From the NCBI GenBank assembly GCA_002345505.1, contig DDWJ01000032.1:58534-122533 (forward strand): a DNA stretch of 64,000 nucleotides. The letters are read 5' to 3'. The translations under genes and the position numbers were made by a program. The notes beneath the pieces are model-generated. The model was not told the origin of the DNA. It saw only the letters and a list, made by a program, of their open reading frames with translations, and did not search any database. Source of the DNA: Caryophanales bacterium UBA2289. Its GTDB lineage: Bacteria; Bacillota_I; Bacilli_A; Izemoplasmatales; Hujiaoplasmataceae. Below are positions 18,004 to 27,632 of the stretch, in pieces; position 1 is the first letter of the stretch, and each line of letters begins with the position of its first letter.

Positions 18004-19566
18004 TTAACATTTCTTACTAATTATCTTGATATTATTATAATTTTCAATCTTTAAATCACGATGAGCAATTATATAATCAATAATCAATTCAGCAATATCA
18101 AAAGGCAGGGATCTAATAACTTTTAGATTCTTGTATTCATCAAAATCACCACCACCAGATGCACGGTAATTATTGACTACCAAAGTAAAGATATCAGTGC
18201 TTTTAACATCCTTATTTTTATATTTTAAGTCTACAATTCTTCCCCCAAATTCTTTATCTATGTCTATAATATATTCAATACCATCAAACATATCATAGTT
18301 ATAATGTTGTAATTTTGGATAATAGAATCTAGGATTAACTTTAATCTCGTCTTCTTCACAGATAAAATACTCTGCATTCTTTTCCAAAATTTTTCTTAAG
18401 ATCTCACCCGAAACTTCTAAAACAGATAAAGTATTAGCATAGATATATGTTGACAACACATTTCTAACAGTAATATCTTTAGAGAAACCGGTAACTTCAT
18501 TAGGTAAAGATGTCGCAGAAATCATTGCTTTCGAATACAATAACTGCACTTTATTAATAAAAGTAACTATTGGATGTTTATTAAGTCTAGCCAAAAACAT
18601 ATTTTTTACTTCAAGATTATTCAAAACTACATTGCCAATTTGTTTATCTAAAAACAATTGACAGTCATCTTCAACATCCTTAATCAGTTCATATATCAAA
18701 GGATCACATGAAAAATCAGAGGTTTTAATTAACTCCGACGTTTTAGCAATTACTCTCCAACTTCCATTAAATTCAAAATCAATATCAATCTTAGCCACAT
18801 TACTCCCTTTAGCCCCAGCTTGAATTAAACTTATGCCTCTTTTTTCCAATGCTATATTTCGGTGTTGATGAGCGGTTATTAAACAATCTATTCCATCGAC
18901 ATTATTAATAATCTTTGAACCAAGATTTTCACCAGTATCCAAAACATAAGACTCATTTGTATCTAGATCTTTTTCAAAACCTCCATGATAAGCCACTACA
19001 ACTAAATCAACTTCTCCTCTAAGCTTTTCTACTGTCTTTTTAACTGACTCATAAGCGTTATCAAAAATGATGTCTTTAATATAACTTGGATTCTCCCAAT
19101 TCGGAATATATTGAGTAGTTAAACCAATAATAGCCACCTTAGGACCTTCATCATAATCAATTATTTTATATGGATTTTCAAACAACAATATTCCATCTTT
19201 ACTGTAAATATTAGAACAAAGTGTTTTAGCCTCAATACTATTTACAAATTCAGTTAAATAATCCAGTCCATAATTAAAATCATGATTACCAGGAATAAAA
19301 TAATCATACTTCATATAATTAAAAACAGTCATAATTGGATTTTTATACTTACTTCTATTAAGTTGATGAAAGTACATCAATGGACTTCCTTGTAAGTCAT
19401 CCCCAATATCCATAAGAATGGTATTTTCGTTTCGAAATCTTTTTAAAACACTACTAACTCTTGATAATCCATAGTCGGTTATAGAATTATTTGCATAATC
19501 TTTAGCTAAAACCGCTCCATGTATATCACTAGTTGATAGTATTCTCAAACTAAATTTTTTCTTCAT
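18004..19566 (-). CDS. Cytoplasmic 5'-nucleotidase / 2',3'-cyclic phosphodiesterase family protein
   Basis: This 520-residue UshA-family metallophosphoesterase has STSDIHGAV, MDIGDDLQGSP, PGNHDFNYG, VVAYHGG and ITAHQHRN in the N-terminal metal domain. The C-terminal 5'-nucleotidase domain has NNYRASGGGDF, which forms the substrate pocket. There is no signal peptide, unlike UshA, so it should act in the cytoplasm and release nucleosides and phosphate from nucleotides. It lies directly upstream of the purine operon on the same strand and divergent from a PhnD-type importer, which suggests a link between nucleotide salvage, purine breakdown and phosphate supply. AAGGAG precedes the ATG by 13 nt. 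Confidence 0.87.
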   Translation of the reverse strand: MKKKFSLRILSTSDIHGAVLAKDYANNSITDYGLSRVSSVLKRFRNENTILMDIGDDLQGSPLMYFHQLNRSKYKNPIMTVFNYMKYDYFIPGNHDFNYGLDYLTEFVNSIEAKTLCSNIYSKDGILLFENPYKIIDYDEGPKVAIIGLTTQYIPNWENPSYIKDIIFDNAYESVKKTVEKLRGEVDLVVVAYHGGFEKDLDTNESYVLDTGENLGSKIINNVDGIDCLITAHQHRNIALEKRGISLIQAGAKGSNVAKIDIDFEFNGSWRVIAKTSELIKTSDFSCDPLIYELIKDVEDDCQLFLDKQIGNVVLNNLEVKNMFLARLNKHPIVTFINKVQLLYSKAMISATSLPNEVTGFSKDITVRNVLSTYIYANTLSVLEVSGEILRKILEKNAEYFICEEDEIKVNPRFYYPKLQHYNYDMFDGIEYIIDIDKEFGGRIVDLKYKNKDVKSTDIFTLVVNNYRASGGGDFDEYKNLKVIRSLPFDIAELIIDYIIAHRDLKIENYNNIKIISKKC

Positions 19567-19691
19567 AAATAAACCAATTCTCCTTGTATAAATATTTTAC
19601 ACTATTTAAGAGTTTTTTTTTATACTTTATCTTTTTTTTTATAATTTATGTAGTAAAATATAAATAGTATAGATAAGGGGGAAATGAATCT

Positions 19692-20663
19692 ATGAAAAAA
19701 GTTTTATCAGCATTTTTTGTAATTATGTTTGCAATAACTTTTGCAGCATGTAATGGAACAACAACAGCGGCACCGACTACAGGTGACCCAAATGCCACTA
19801 CCGCAGCACCAACTACAGCAGACAATTACTTGAATCCAACAACACTTAGAGTCCAATTGATTCCTTCGAGAGATGCAGCTGTTCTTAACGCACAAAGAGC
19901 ACCTCTACAAGATTTATTGATGGCTGAGTTAGACATGGATGTAGTTGTTACAGTTGCAACTGACTACAATGGTTTGATTGAAGCAATGAAATCAGAACAA
20001 GTTCATGTTGGTTTATTAGCTACCGCTTCATATGTTTTAGCACATGAAGAAGGTGCAGCTAATGTAATCCTAAAATCATTACGTTATGACGTTGATGATA
20101 ATGGTAACCTATTAACAGATTCTCCACTTGTTGACGGTTATAAATCACAATTAGTTGTAGCTGCTGATTCTGGTATCACATCAATCGCTGACTTAGAAGG
20201 AAAAACAATTGCTATCGCATCATTCACTTCTACTTCAGGTTTCGTATGGCCAGCTAACTTACTTGCTGACAACGGCTTAGATCCAATGACAGACGTCACT
20301 TGGCTTAACACTGGCGGTCACGACTCGGCTATCCTTGCTGTTTATAACGGCCAAGCAGATGCAGCGTTCACATTCAAAGACGCTAGAACACTTGTTCAAG
20401 ATGAACTTACTGACGTTTATGAGAAAGTAATTTTTGTTGCTAACACTGAAAGTATTCCAAACGATACAATCTCTGTTATTCCTCGTTTACATCCAGATTT
20501 AGTCGCAAAGATTAAAGCTGCTTTCATAGCTATTGCCGCTACAGAAGAAGGTAGAGCAATTATTAGAGCCATTTATAACCATGAAGGTTATGCTGAAGCA
20601 GTTGATTCAGATTACAACATCGTTAGAACTTATTTAGAAAGACAAGAAGATTGGGATTTCTAA
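19692..20663 (+). CDS. phnD: PhnD-type phosphate/phosphonate-binding lipoprotein
   Basis: This 323-residue substrate-binding protein has a lipoprotein signal peptide ending in TFAAC (Cys20), a Thr/Ala/Pro linker to about residue 43, and a PhnD/ThiY-like periplasmic-binding fold (RVQLIPSRD, VGLLATASYVLAHEEG, AIASFTSTSGFVWPA). The GFxxP element and Ser/Thr-rich pocket are those of PhnD homologues that bind phosphonate, phosphite or phosphate. It is expected on the outer face of the membrane. A strong AGGGGG site precedes ATG 19692. The binding residues cannot tell which phosphorus compound, or another anion, is bound. Confidence 0.85.
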   Translation: MKKVLSAFFVIMFAITFAACNGTTTAAPTTGDPNATTAAPTTADNYLNPTTLRVQLIPSRDAAVLNAQRAPLQDLLMAELDMDVVVTVATDYNGLIEAMKSEQVHVGLLATASYVLAHEEGAANVILKSLRYDVDDNGNLLTDSPLVDGYKSQLVVAADSGITSIADLEGKTIAIASFTSTSGFVWPANLLADNGLDPMTDVTWLNTGGHDSAILAVYNGQADAAFTFKDARTLVQDELTDVYEKVIFVANTESIPNDTISVIPRLHPDLVAKIKAAFIAIAATEEGRAIIRAIYNHEGYAEAVDSDYNIVRTYLERQEDWDF

Positions 20664-20681
20664 AAACTCTTTAAAATTCAT

Positions 20682-20711
20682 ATAATAGCCACCTTTGATG
20701 GTGGCTATTAT
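20682..20711 (+). promoter_or_regulatory. Intercistronic stem-loop between phnD and phnC
   Basis: A perfect 12-bp inverted repeat (20682-20693 with 20700-20711, 6-nt loop) lies 18 nt after the phnD stop. No U-run follows, so it is not a full terminator. Such hairpins after a binding-protein gene usually protect the upstream message and lower expression of the membrane components. Confidence 0.7.
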
Positions 20712-20727
20712 TCTAAAGGAGCACCAC

Positions 20728-21615
20728 ATGATAAAATTCGTAAACGTCAATAAAACGTATCCAAATGGTACAGTTGCCTTAACAGATGTTAATTTAGAAA
20801 TAAAAGAAGGCGAGTTTGTAGCTATCTTAGGTTTATCAGGAGCAGGTAAATCAACAATGCTAAGAACACTTAATCAAATTATTGATGTTACTTCTGGAAA
20901 CATCTATTTTAATAATGTCGACATCAATACTTATGAAATATACGGCGATAACATTGAAAAAGAAATTGAGAAGCAAAAACTAAAAAACCCCGAATTTGAT
21001 GAATCAAAACTTAATCTACAAGAAATTGATATCACGCAAATTAAGGGTAAAAAACTGAGAAAAATGCGTTCAAATATTGGAATGATTTTTCAAAACTTCA
21101 ATATCATAAAAAGAATGTCAGTAATTCAAAATGTATTATCGGGAAGAATCTCTTATAACCCTACTTGGAGAACAATCATCGGCTTATTTCCTAAAAAAGA
21201 TAAGGAGATTGCTTTACAAGCTTTAGATAGAGTTGATATTCTTGAAAAGACATATCATCGTGCAAGCGACTTATCTGGAGGACAGATGCAAAGAGTTGCT
21301 ATCGCAAGATCCTTAGCACAAAACGCTAAAATTCTACTCGCTGATGAACCGGTTGCTTCGCTAGACCCAATAACTACTTTTGAAGTAATGAGATTCTTAA
21401 AAAAGATTTGTGATGAAGATGGTATTACAATGATTGCTAACCTCCATCATGTAGACTTAGCGCTTGAATACGCAACTCGTATAGTTGGTGTTAGAGAGGG
21501 TCGTATTGTCTATGACGTACAAGTTAAAGATAAAAAAGACAAAGATATCATCAATGACCTCGAACAAGTATACGGAAGAGCTCTATCACAAAAAGACTTT
21601 GTTGGTGAAGATTAA
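20728..21615 (+). CDS. phnC: PhnC-type ABC transporter ATP-binding protein
   Basis: This 295-residue ATPase has Walker A GLSGAGKST, Q-loop MIFQNFNI, signature LSGGQMQR, Walker B ILLADEP and an H-loop LHH. It energises the PhnE pair. An extra charged segment of about 30 residues (about 72-104) lies between Walker A and the Q-loop compared with usual PhnC proteins. An in-frame start at 20695 precedes it, but AAAGGAG lies 6 nt before ATG 20728 (MIKFVNVNKT). It ends in a TAATG overlap with the first phnE. Confidence 0.93.
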   Translation: MIKFVNVNKTYPNGTVALTDVNLEIKEGEFVAILGLSGAGKSTMLRTLNQIIDVTSGNIYFNNVDINTYEIYGDNIEKEIEKQKLKNPEFDESKLNLQEIDITQIKGKKLRKMRSNIGMIFQNFNIIKRMSVIQNVLSGRISYNPTWRTIIGLFPKKDKEIALQALDRVDILEKTYHRASDLSGGQMQRVAIARSLAQNAKILLADEPVASLDPITTFEVMRFLKKICDEDGITMIANLHHVDLALEYATRIVGVREGRIVYDVQVKDKKDKDIINDLEQVYGRALSQKDFVGED

Positions 21616-22409
21616 TGAACCCCGATTTAGTCGCAAGATTGCCAAAAAAACCAAAAAGGATTAAATTCTATTCGACCTTGGCTCTTGTAGCTGCCATCAT
21701 AGTGAGTGCTGCACTTTTCTCAGGGTTTTCATTTATAGATATCATCAATAATCTTAGATTTGCCACCAGATTAATTAAATCAATGTTTTTCCCACCTGCA
21801 TGGGATTATGCCGATAATGTTATAAAACCATTATTACAAACAATCCAAATGGCTATTGCTGGTTCTTTCTTAGGTGCTATTTTCGCTTTTCCAGCTGCTC
21901 TTTTAGCCGCAAATAACTTTATTAAAATCAAATGGCTAAATACAAGCGTTAGATTATTCCTAAACTTCTTTAGAACGATTCCTGCTTTAGTATTAGCCGC
22001 GCTTTTTGTATCAATCTTTGGTATCGGTAGTTTCGCTGGAGTTGTTGCTTTAACGATTTTCTCTTTTGGGCTAATTTCCAAAATGACTTATGAATCAATT
22101 GAAGCTATCGACTACGGTCAGGTTGAAGCTATAATATCTTTAGGTGGTAATAAAATGAATATCTTTAGATATGCAATATTACCGCAAGTTCTTCCGCAGT
22201 TCATGTCCTATACACTTTACGCCTTTGAAGTTAACGTTAGAGCCGCTGCCGTTTTAGGTTATGTTGGTGCCGGTGGTGTTGGACAAACCTACCAAATTTG
22301 GCTGGATTTAAGAAGATTTGATCGCGTAGGAATAATCATCATCATTTCTTTCGTTGCCGTTCTTATAATCGACTTAGTCTCCAGTGCTATTAGAAGGAGG
22401 TTGGTATAA
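21615..22409 (+). CDS. phnE: PhnE-type ABC permease 1
   Basis: This 264-residue inner-membrane permease has about six transmembrane segments and the BPD_transp_1 domain. The EAA-like coupling loop EAIISLGGNKMNIFRYAILPQ contacts PhnC; its key part is LGGNKMNIFRYAILPQ. Its start overlaps the phnC stop, and its stop overlaps the start of the second permease, so the three genes are translationally coupled. Confidence 0.9.
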   Translation: MNPDLVARLPKKPKRIKFYSTLALVAAIIVSAALFSGFSFIDIINNLRFATRLIKSMFFPPAWDYADNVIKPLLQTIQMAIAGSFLGAIFAFPAALLAANNFIKIKWLNTSVRLFLNFFRTIPALVLAALFVSIFGIGSFAGVVALTIFSFGLISKMTYESIEAIDYGQVEAIISLGGNKMNIFRYAILPQVLPQFMSYTLYAFEVNVRAAAVLGYVGAGGVGQTYQIWLDLRRFDRVGIIIIISFVAVLIIDLVSSAIRRRLV

Positions 22410-23212
22410 TGTCTACTTTAAGCAAACCAGTTCCAATAAAACCAAAAGCAAACTCGATTAGAAGAACACTAATTTTCATCATCGTTTTATCATTAATCAT
22501 TTGGGCTTTTGACGGTGTTAATTATAACGGCTTAATGCCTTCTGCTTCCGGTACTATAATTGGTATGTGGAACGGTATAATGCATCCTGATGTAAGTTAT
22601 CTTACCGACTGGACGATTGATGGATTACCTTATGCAATTGTTGAGACTATTGCAATCGCTATTAGCGGTACATTTGTATCCGGTGTTCTTGCAATTCCAT
22701 TCGCACTTATTGCCTCACAAAATATCGTTGGTAGACGTGTTTCAAAAGTTGGAAAATTTGTAATTACTATGATTAGAACATTTCCAGAATTAATTTTAGC
22801 TCTAATCTTCATTGGTATCGTTGGGCCTGGTGCACCTGCAGGTATCTTAGCCTTAGGGGTTCACTCCATCGGTATGTTAGGTAAACTATTTTCCGAATCA
22901 ATCGAAAGTATGGATATTGGAGTTAAAGAAGCTTTGGAATCTTGCGGAGGAAACAGTACTGAAGTCTTATTTAGAGCCGTTATCCCTCAAGTTTTGCCAG
23001 AGTTCTTAAGTTATACCTTGTTTAGATTTGAAATCAATATGAGAGCTGCCGCTACCTTAGGGTTAGTTGGTGCCGGAGGTATTGGTGCTCCATTAATCTT
23101 TGCAATTAAAGCAAGAGATTGGGAGCGAACCGGAATTATCGTAATTGTCTTAATCGTCACCGTAACAATTATTGATATTATCTCTAGTAGAATAAGAAAG
23201 AAATTAGTTTAA
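22409..23212 (+). CDS. phnE: PhnE-type ABC permease 2
   Basis: This 267-residue paralogue of the preceding permease has the same topology and an ALESCGGNSTEVLFRAVIP coupling loop. Two different PhnE proteins indicate a heterodimeric channel, as in many Bacillota phosphonate/phosphite importers. It is the last gene of the phnDCEE unit and is followed at once by a bidirectional terminator. Confidence 0.9.
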   Translation: MSTLSKPVPIKPKANSIRRTLIFIIVLSLIIWAFDGVNYNGLMPSASGTIIGMWNGIMHPDVSYLTDWTIDGLPYAIVETIAIAISGTFVSGVLAIPFALIASQNIVGRRVSKVGKFVITMIRTFPELILALIFIGIVGPGAPAGILALGVHSIGMLGKLFSESIESMDIGVKEALESCGGNSTEVLFRAVIPQVLPEFLSYTLFRFEINMRAAATLGLVGAGGIGAPLIFAIKARDWERTGIIVIVLIVTVTIIDIISSRIRKKLV

Positions 23213-23215
23213 AAC

Positions 23216-23260
23216 AAAAAGGTCTTTTTGTTTCCTGTCATGGAAATCAAAGACCTTTTT
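23216..23260. terminator. Bidirectional terminator between phnE and fbp
   Basis: A 12-bp stem (23216-23227 with 23249-23260) with an inner 5-bp stem (23231-23235 with 23242-23246) is flanked by A-run and T-run on both sides. It can end the plus-strand phn operon and the minus-strand fbp transcript. Confidence 0.85.
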
Positions 23261-23269
23261 TTATTTTTA

Positions 23270-25225
23270 CTATTTTTTCTCAATAACAGTACCAGAACGA
23301 TACGCCTCTAGCAATTGATATAAATCATCAATCATTGCCTTAATTTCCTGACCCTTATTGGTATCATAAATATACGTTCTGCGGGAATTCAACTCTTCTG
23401 ATCTTGTTATAGATACAATGTCTTTCTCAGAATCAATCAAAGCTTGATAAGTGTCAAACCTTGCATGTGATACAAGAAAATATGCATGAGAGTCACTGAT
23501 TAAAGAATAACCACCAATACTAGTCTTATTGGAATACTCCTTACTCATACCGCCATCAATCGAGTAAATCCTTTTATTAGCTAAAACTACTTCATCACCT
23601 TTAGTAATATCCAAGGGAACATGACCATTGATAATCTTTGATTTCTTAAAGTTCAGTTCGAACTCATCATAAATTTTTCTCAAAATATCTTCTTCTAAAC
23701 GTAATTTATAATAAGGATTATTAATCTCTTTATGTGTCTTTTTATCACTCAAAAAATACCTTTCAAATGTCTTCATTGAATGTTTGCCAAAAAGCGGAGA
23801 TGAGGCGCTTTGCCATAAGATATAGAAATAATCTTTATCAAAATTGTCCTTTTCGTATCGATTCAAAAACGCACTTCTTACCAATCTTTCAAACTCATCA
23901 AAAAGACTTCTACCATAATAGACTTTTCCATTAATCTCTTGTCTTAAAAACTCTTTGTCTTCAGTAAAAGGAACTGCTGCATGGAACAATAAATTGCCAT
24001 TATACTTCAAATACATCGATCCATTTTGCATTAGGTATCTTGCATGTTTTTGTAACATTTCATTATGTAGAAACAATTGTGTTAAGTGATTTATAACTTC
24101 TTCTTCATCTTTGTTCAACTGATAAGGTTTTCTCGGATTAATAGTTGGAAAATTACTATCGAGTAAAGGATACTTAATCCCATCAATCATTACTGTATTG
24201 TCTTCAAAATCAATTTTATCTAGTAGTAATCTATCTTCTAATAAAAATCCCGGTTTACGATTAATCAAGTTGTACTCCAACTTAAATTGTATAATCGAAA
24301 TTGCCTTATGAATTCTAGCGATGAAAGATAAATCCTCGGTCTTGTTGTAATTAATATTGTATCCCTTAGGAACGAATAAACTACAGTCATCTTTCTTGTA
24401 GTATTTTTCTGCTAGTCTAGCAAGTGGTATTAAATTGATTCCATATCCGTCTTCAAAACAATCAAGATTATTATATCTAGCAGCGATTCTAATTACATTT
24501 GCGACCATTACTTTTGAGCCACTCGCTGCACCTAAAAACGAAATATCATGATTACCCCATTGAATATCAACATTGTTCATCGTCACTAATTTTTCCATAA
24601 TTAAGTGTGGTAAAGGGCCACGATCAAAGATATCTCCAACTATATGCAACTGATCAATCGCTAGTTTTCTGATAAATCTTGAAAGTTGAAGTATAAACTT
24701 ATTTTCTCTCTTCGTCATAAAGATAGCTTCAATAATTTCTTGATAGTATCGTTCCTTATCTTCATGTGAACTTGATTCAAAAATCAATTCTTGAATAATA
24801 TAAGAAAACTCTTCCGGCAACGATTTTCTGACTTTACTTTTAGTATACTTAGTCACAATCTCCTTAGCTAATAAAATCATAAATGATAGTTGTTGGCGAA
24901 TTAATTTTTGATAATTCTCGCCTTTCAATTTCTCCTTATACTTATTTAACATATCAGTAGGATAATAAATAAAGAAGGCTAAACGATTTCTTTCAACTTC
25001 TGTTAAATCTGGTAAAATCAAATCAATCTTCTCTTTAATAATTCCTGAAGCATTTTTTAAATAGTGATTAAAAGCATCATATTCTCCATGAATATCTGTA
25101 ATGAATATTTCAGTACCTTTTGGCAAGTTTAAAATCGCACTCAAATTAATCAATTCTGAGGCAACATTTTGAATTGTTGGATACTCTTTGCTCAACAATT
25201 CTAGATACTTGTTTTGATATGGCAT
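23270..25225 (-). CDS. fbp: Fructose-1,6-bisphosphatase class 3
   Basis: This 651-residue protein is the large manganese-dependent FBPase typical of Bacillota. It hydrolyses fructose-1,6-bisphosphate for gluconeogenesis (EC 3.1.3.11). Calcineurin-like metal motifs are FITDIHGEYDAF, IVGDIFDRGPLPH and QWGNHDISFLGAA, with GHVP and SDSHAYFL-type segments in the C-terminal half. The length matches the family. It is the first gene after the terminator on this strand and is 20 nt downstream of the DUF819 gene. Confidence 0.96.
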   Translation of the reverse strand: MPYQNKYLELLSKEYPTIQNVASELINLSAILNLPKGTEIFITDIHGEYDAFNHYLKNASGIIKEKIDLILPDLTEVERNRLAFFIYYPTDMLNKYKEKLKGENYQKLIRQQLSFMILLAKEIVTKYTKSKVRKSLPEEFSYIIQELIFESSSHEDKERYYQEIIEAIFMTKRENKFILQLSRFIRKLAIDQLHIVGDIFDRGPLPHLIMEKLVTMNNVDIQWGNHDISFLGAASGSKVMVANVIRIAARYNNLDCFEDGYGINLIPLARLAEKYYKKDDCSLFVPKGYNINYNKTEDLSFIARIHKAISIIQFKLEYNLINRKPGFLLEDRLLLDKIDFEDNTVMIDGIKYPLLDSNFPTINPRKPYQLNKDEEEVINHLTQLFLHNEMLQKHARYLMQNGSMYLKYNGNLLFHAAVPFTEDKEFLRQEINGKVYYGRSLFDEFERLVRSAFLNRYEKDNFDKDYFYILWQSASSPLFGKHSMKTFERYFLSDKKTHKEINNPYYKLRLEEDILRKIYDEFELNFKKSKIINGHVPLDITKGDEVVLANKRIYSIDGGMSKEYSNKTSIGGYSLISDSHAYFLVSHARFDTYQALIDSEKDIVSITRSEELNSRRTYIYDTNKGQEIKAMIDDLYQLLEAYRSGTVIEKK

Positions 25226-25245
25226 TCTTTTTTCTCCTTATATTT

Positions 25246-26427
25246 TTATAAAGCGTATAATAGACCTAACAAAAGACCTATAAAAGTTCCGATAGCGTAA
25301 CCAATTGACCCGACAATCAATCCCGGCGCTGTCAAGGAATCGTTCTTTAGTTGTTTAGTGATCGCGGGTATAAATGCTGGTCCATAAATACCGGCAGCGG
25401 CACAAACAATCATACAATCTGCATCAATTTTAAAAAATCGAGAAATAATCATCGCAACGACAAATGAACCTACGGTAATAATTCCATAAAGTAAAATTAA
25501 TTTCGAAAAATCTCCAGTTATTTCTGAAAAATTAATCGCTGAAGCTAATGCAAAGGAAAAGACCAAAATTAGGTAATGTCCGACGATATTATTTCCCTTG
25601 GTTTCTCTCACTTTTTTATTGAATGAACCAATAATTCCAAAAACCGTCACCGATATCAATAGACTAGGAATCAAAGCATCAAACATTCTTCCTTCTCTCA
25701 TCCCTTGAATAATCCAAATTAAAACGCCAATACCAGCACCTACTACTGCCATCAGAAAAGCTAGAAGAACTGTTTTAAGTAGTGGTTTGTTTGTTTTGAA
25801 ATCTTTAACATTAAATTCTTCTGAGTTTTCGATAAATGTATCATCAGTTAGATAAAGGCTTTTACTGTCCTTTAAAAACAACCTAACGAAGGGTTTAGCT
25901 AAAGTCAATAAAAACACATAAAAAACAGCACCTATAATAATATCTGACAGATTCGCTAAAGCAATGGTTTGAGAATCCATTCCGAAAATATTAAATATTG
26001 CATTAAAATTTGGTGTACCTCCGGTATAAAGACCAATAGCTCCAGCAGAAAGAATATCACCATTTGGAATGTTCTTTCCGAAAAGATAAAATACTACTGT
26101 AGTAACAACTACAACACTAACAATAAGGACTAAAAAAGATACCAAAACCATCTTTGATAATTTTTTAGCTTGTTTTAGATTAGAACTGAAAAGCAATAAA
26201 GGAATACCAATCGCAATAGCACCGAATGAGCTTATTTCTCCAACATCTTTATTCAAGGAAAATTCTAATCCTAATAAATTTACTAAATATATAAGCAAAG
26301 CAGCGAATAAACCAAATAAATAAGCCGAGCCGATTGTTCCGAGCATCTTGGTCAATTTGAAATCCTTAAATCTAATTATTAAATACGGTATGAAAAAGAT
26401 TAATATTATCTGTAAAGCAATTATCAT
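25246..26427 (-). CDS. DUF819-family membrane protein
   Basis: This 393-residue polytopic protein has about ten to eleven membrane helices. The conserved GLYTGGTPNFNAI segment and the repeat-like inverted halves identify the DUF819 (YjcL-like) family, thought to be a secondary transporter with unknown substrate. A soluble loop lies at about 190-210. It follows the GNAT-like gene by 5 nt and so is probably co-transcribed with it and fbp. Confidence 0.82.
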   Translation of the reverse strand: MIIALQIILIFFIPYLIIRFKDFKLTKMLGTIGSAYLFGLFAALLIYLVNLLGLEFSLNKDVGEISSFGAIAIGIPLLLFSSNLKQAKKLSKMVLVSFLVLIVSVVVVTTVVFYLFGKNIPNGDILSAGAIGLYTGGTPNFNAIFNIFGMDSQTIALANLSDIIIGAVFYVFLLTLAKPFVRLFLKDSKSLYLTDDTFIENSEEFNVKDFKTNKPLLKTVLLAFLMAVVGAGIGVLIWIIQGMREGRMFDALIPSLLISVTVFGIIGSFNKKVRETKGNNIVGHYLILVFSFALASAINFSEITGDFSKLILLYGIITVGSFVVAMIISRFFKIDADCMIVCAAAGIYGPAFIPAITKQLKNDSLTAPGLIVGSIGYAIGTFIGLLLGLLYAL

Positions 26428-26432
26428 ATAAG

Positions 26433-27536
26433 TTAAATTTCCTTCCCAAAAATTCTGTAAATTTTCTTAACTTCACCACCAAATTTAGAAAAAGAAGTCA
26501 TCGATTTAAAATTCTCTTCCATAATAGTTCCCGCTTCAAAACTCTTAATTCCTAGCTTCTTAAATCCTTCATAAATCTTATCATATATCGCAATTATCAA
26601 ACCTGAACTCTGATACTTAGGCACCACATATTGCATCATTGCTCTTGAACGATTGATATATTTTTTTGGTCTTAAAAATTTTAGTATATTTAGTCTTCCT
26701 TTAGTTAGCTTGAATATTTGATTATAATCTAATAAGCAAACCGCAAAACCAATCGGTTCTTGGCTGTCTTTCTCTCTTGCGATAATTACAATCTCTTTTT
26801 TAATTAAAGGTTTTAAAGACTTTGCCACTTTTCTTATCATGTCCAAAGAAGGAGCTTCTTGATATAACAAATCCGTTGTAGCTACCTCAAATATCTTATG
26901 AATATCTTCTAGCTCGCTGTCGATATTTTTTAAATCTATTGTTGAAACTTCAACGTTGAATCTTCTCTTGAACATCGAGACTAAAGCATTTAATTTTCTT
27001 TCATTTTCTTCGCTTATCACCGGTTGTAGAGACACAGTATCATGAATTTTCTTATATCCGTAGTTAATCAATAAACTCTCGTAATAAGGATAATTATAAC
27101 TTGTAAATATCACTGGATCATCATCAAATCCCTTTACTAGTATTCCTCTTCGATTATCAGGATCAAATGGTGAATAAGTACCCTCTGAATAAACAATCTT
27201 GTTATTCTTCATATCCGCTTCCATATATAAGAATAGTTCATTCGCTACCGTTGAACTATCGATACAATCAAAGTACGAGAAATAGCAAACGTTCTTATCA
27301 AACTTTTGATTGTACTTAAATGTATATAACAATCTTCCAAGCAATTTATCATCACTCAATGAAAGAATTGCTTTAGAAGATTTCGTCACTAAAACCTCTT
27401 TTTTCAACTCTTTGAAAACAATATAAAAAGAAGGATATATATAATGCTCACTATCCTTATATAAATCCTTAACAAAATAAATAAATCTTTTTAAATCTTT
27501 AACACCCGTAACTTCTTTAATCATCTTATTTGCCAT
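26433..27536 (-). CDS. GNAT-like acyltransferase-fold protein
   Basis: This 367-residue soluble protein resembles the YghO-like group of proteins with an acyl-CoA N-acyltransferase fold. The N-terminal half has SFDPDNRR-like features (YSPFDPDNRRGILVKGF), and a C-terminal GNAT-like region (IGFAVCLLDYN, QSSGLIIAIYDKIYEGFKKLGIKSFEAG in part: KLGIKSFEAG) follows. The substrate is unknown. The first ATG (27536) has AGGAAG only 1 nt away. ATG 27527 is an alternative. It sits between a ferritin-like gene with its own terminator and the DUF819 gene. Confidence 0.6.
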   Translation of the reverse strand: MANKMIKEVTGVKDLKRFIYFVKDLYKDSEHYIYPSFYIVFKELKKEVLVTKSSKAILSLSDDKLLGRLLYTFKYNQKFDKNVCYFSYFDCIDSSTVANELFLYMEADMKNNKIVYSEGTYSPFDPDNRRGILVKGFDDDPVIFTSYNYPYYESLLINYGYKKIHDTVSLQPVISEENERKLNALVSMFKRRFNVEVSTIDLKNIDSELEDIHKIFEVATTDLLYQEAPSLDMIRKVAKSLKPLIKKEIVIIAREKDSQEPIGFAVCLLDYNQIFKLTKGRLNILKFLRPKKYINRSRAMMQYVVPKYQSSGLIIAIYDKIYEGFKKLGIKSFEAGTIMEENFKSMTSFSKFGGEVKKIYRIFGKEI

Positions 27537-27597
27537 GCTTCCTATGATAGCTTTATTTTATCAAAAAGAAGCGAAATAAACAACCAGAGAAAAGTAA

Positions 27598-27620
27598 AAA
27601 CACTACCACTGGTAGTGTTT
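27598..27620 (-). terminator. Terminator of the encapsulated-ferritin-like gene
   Basis: A perfect 11-bp stem (27598-27608 with 27610-27620) around one central base is followed on the minus strand by a T-rich run. It lies 13 nt after the stop at 27633 and separates this gene from the GNAT-like gene. Confidence 0.8.
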
Positions 27621-27632
27621 ACATTATTGAGT

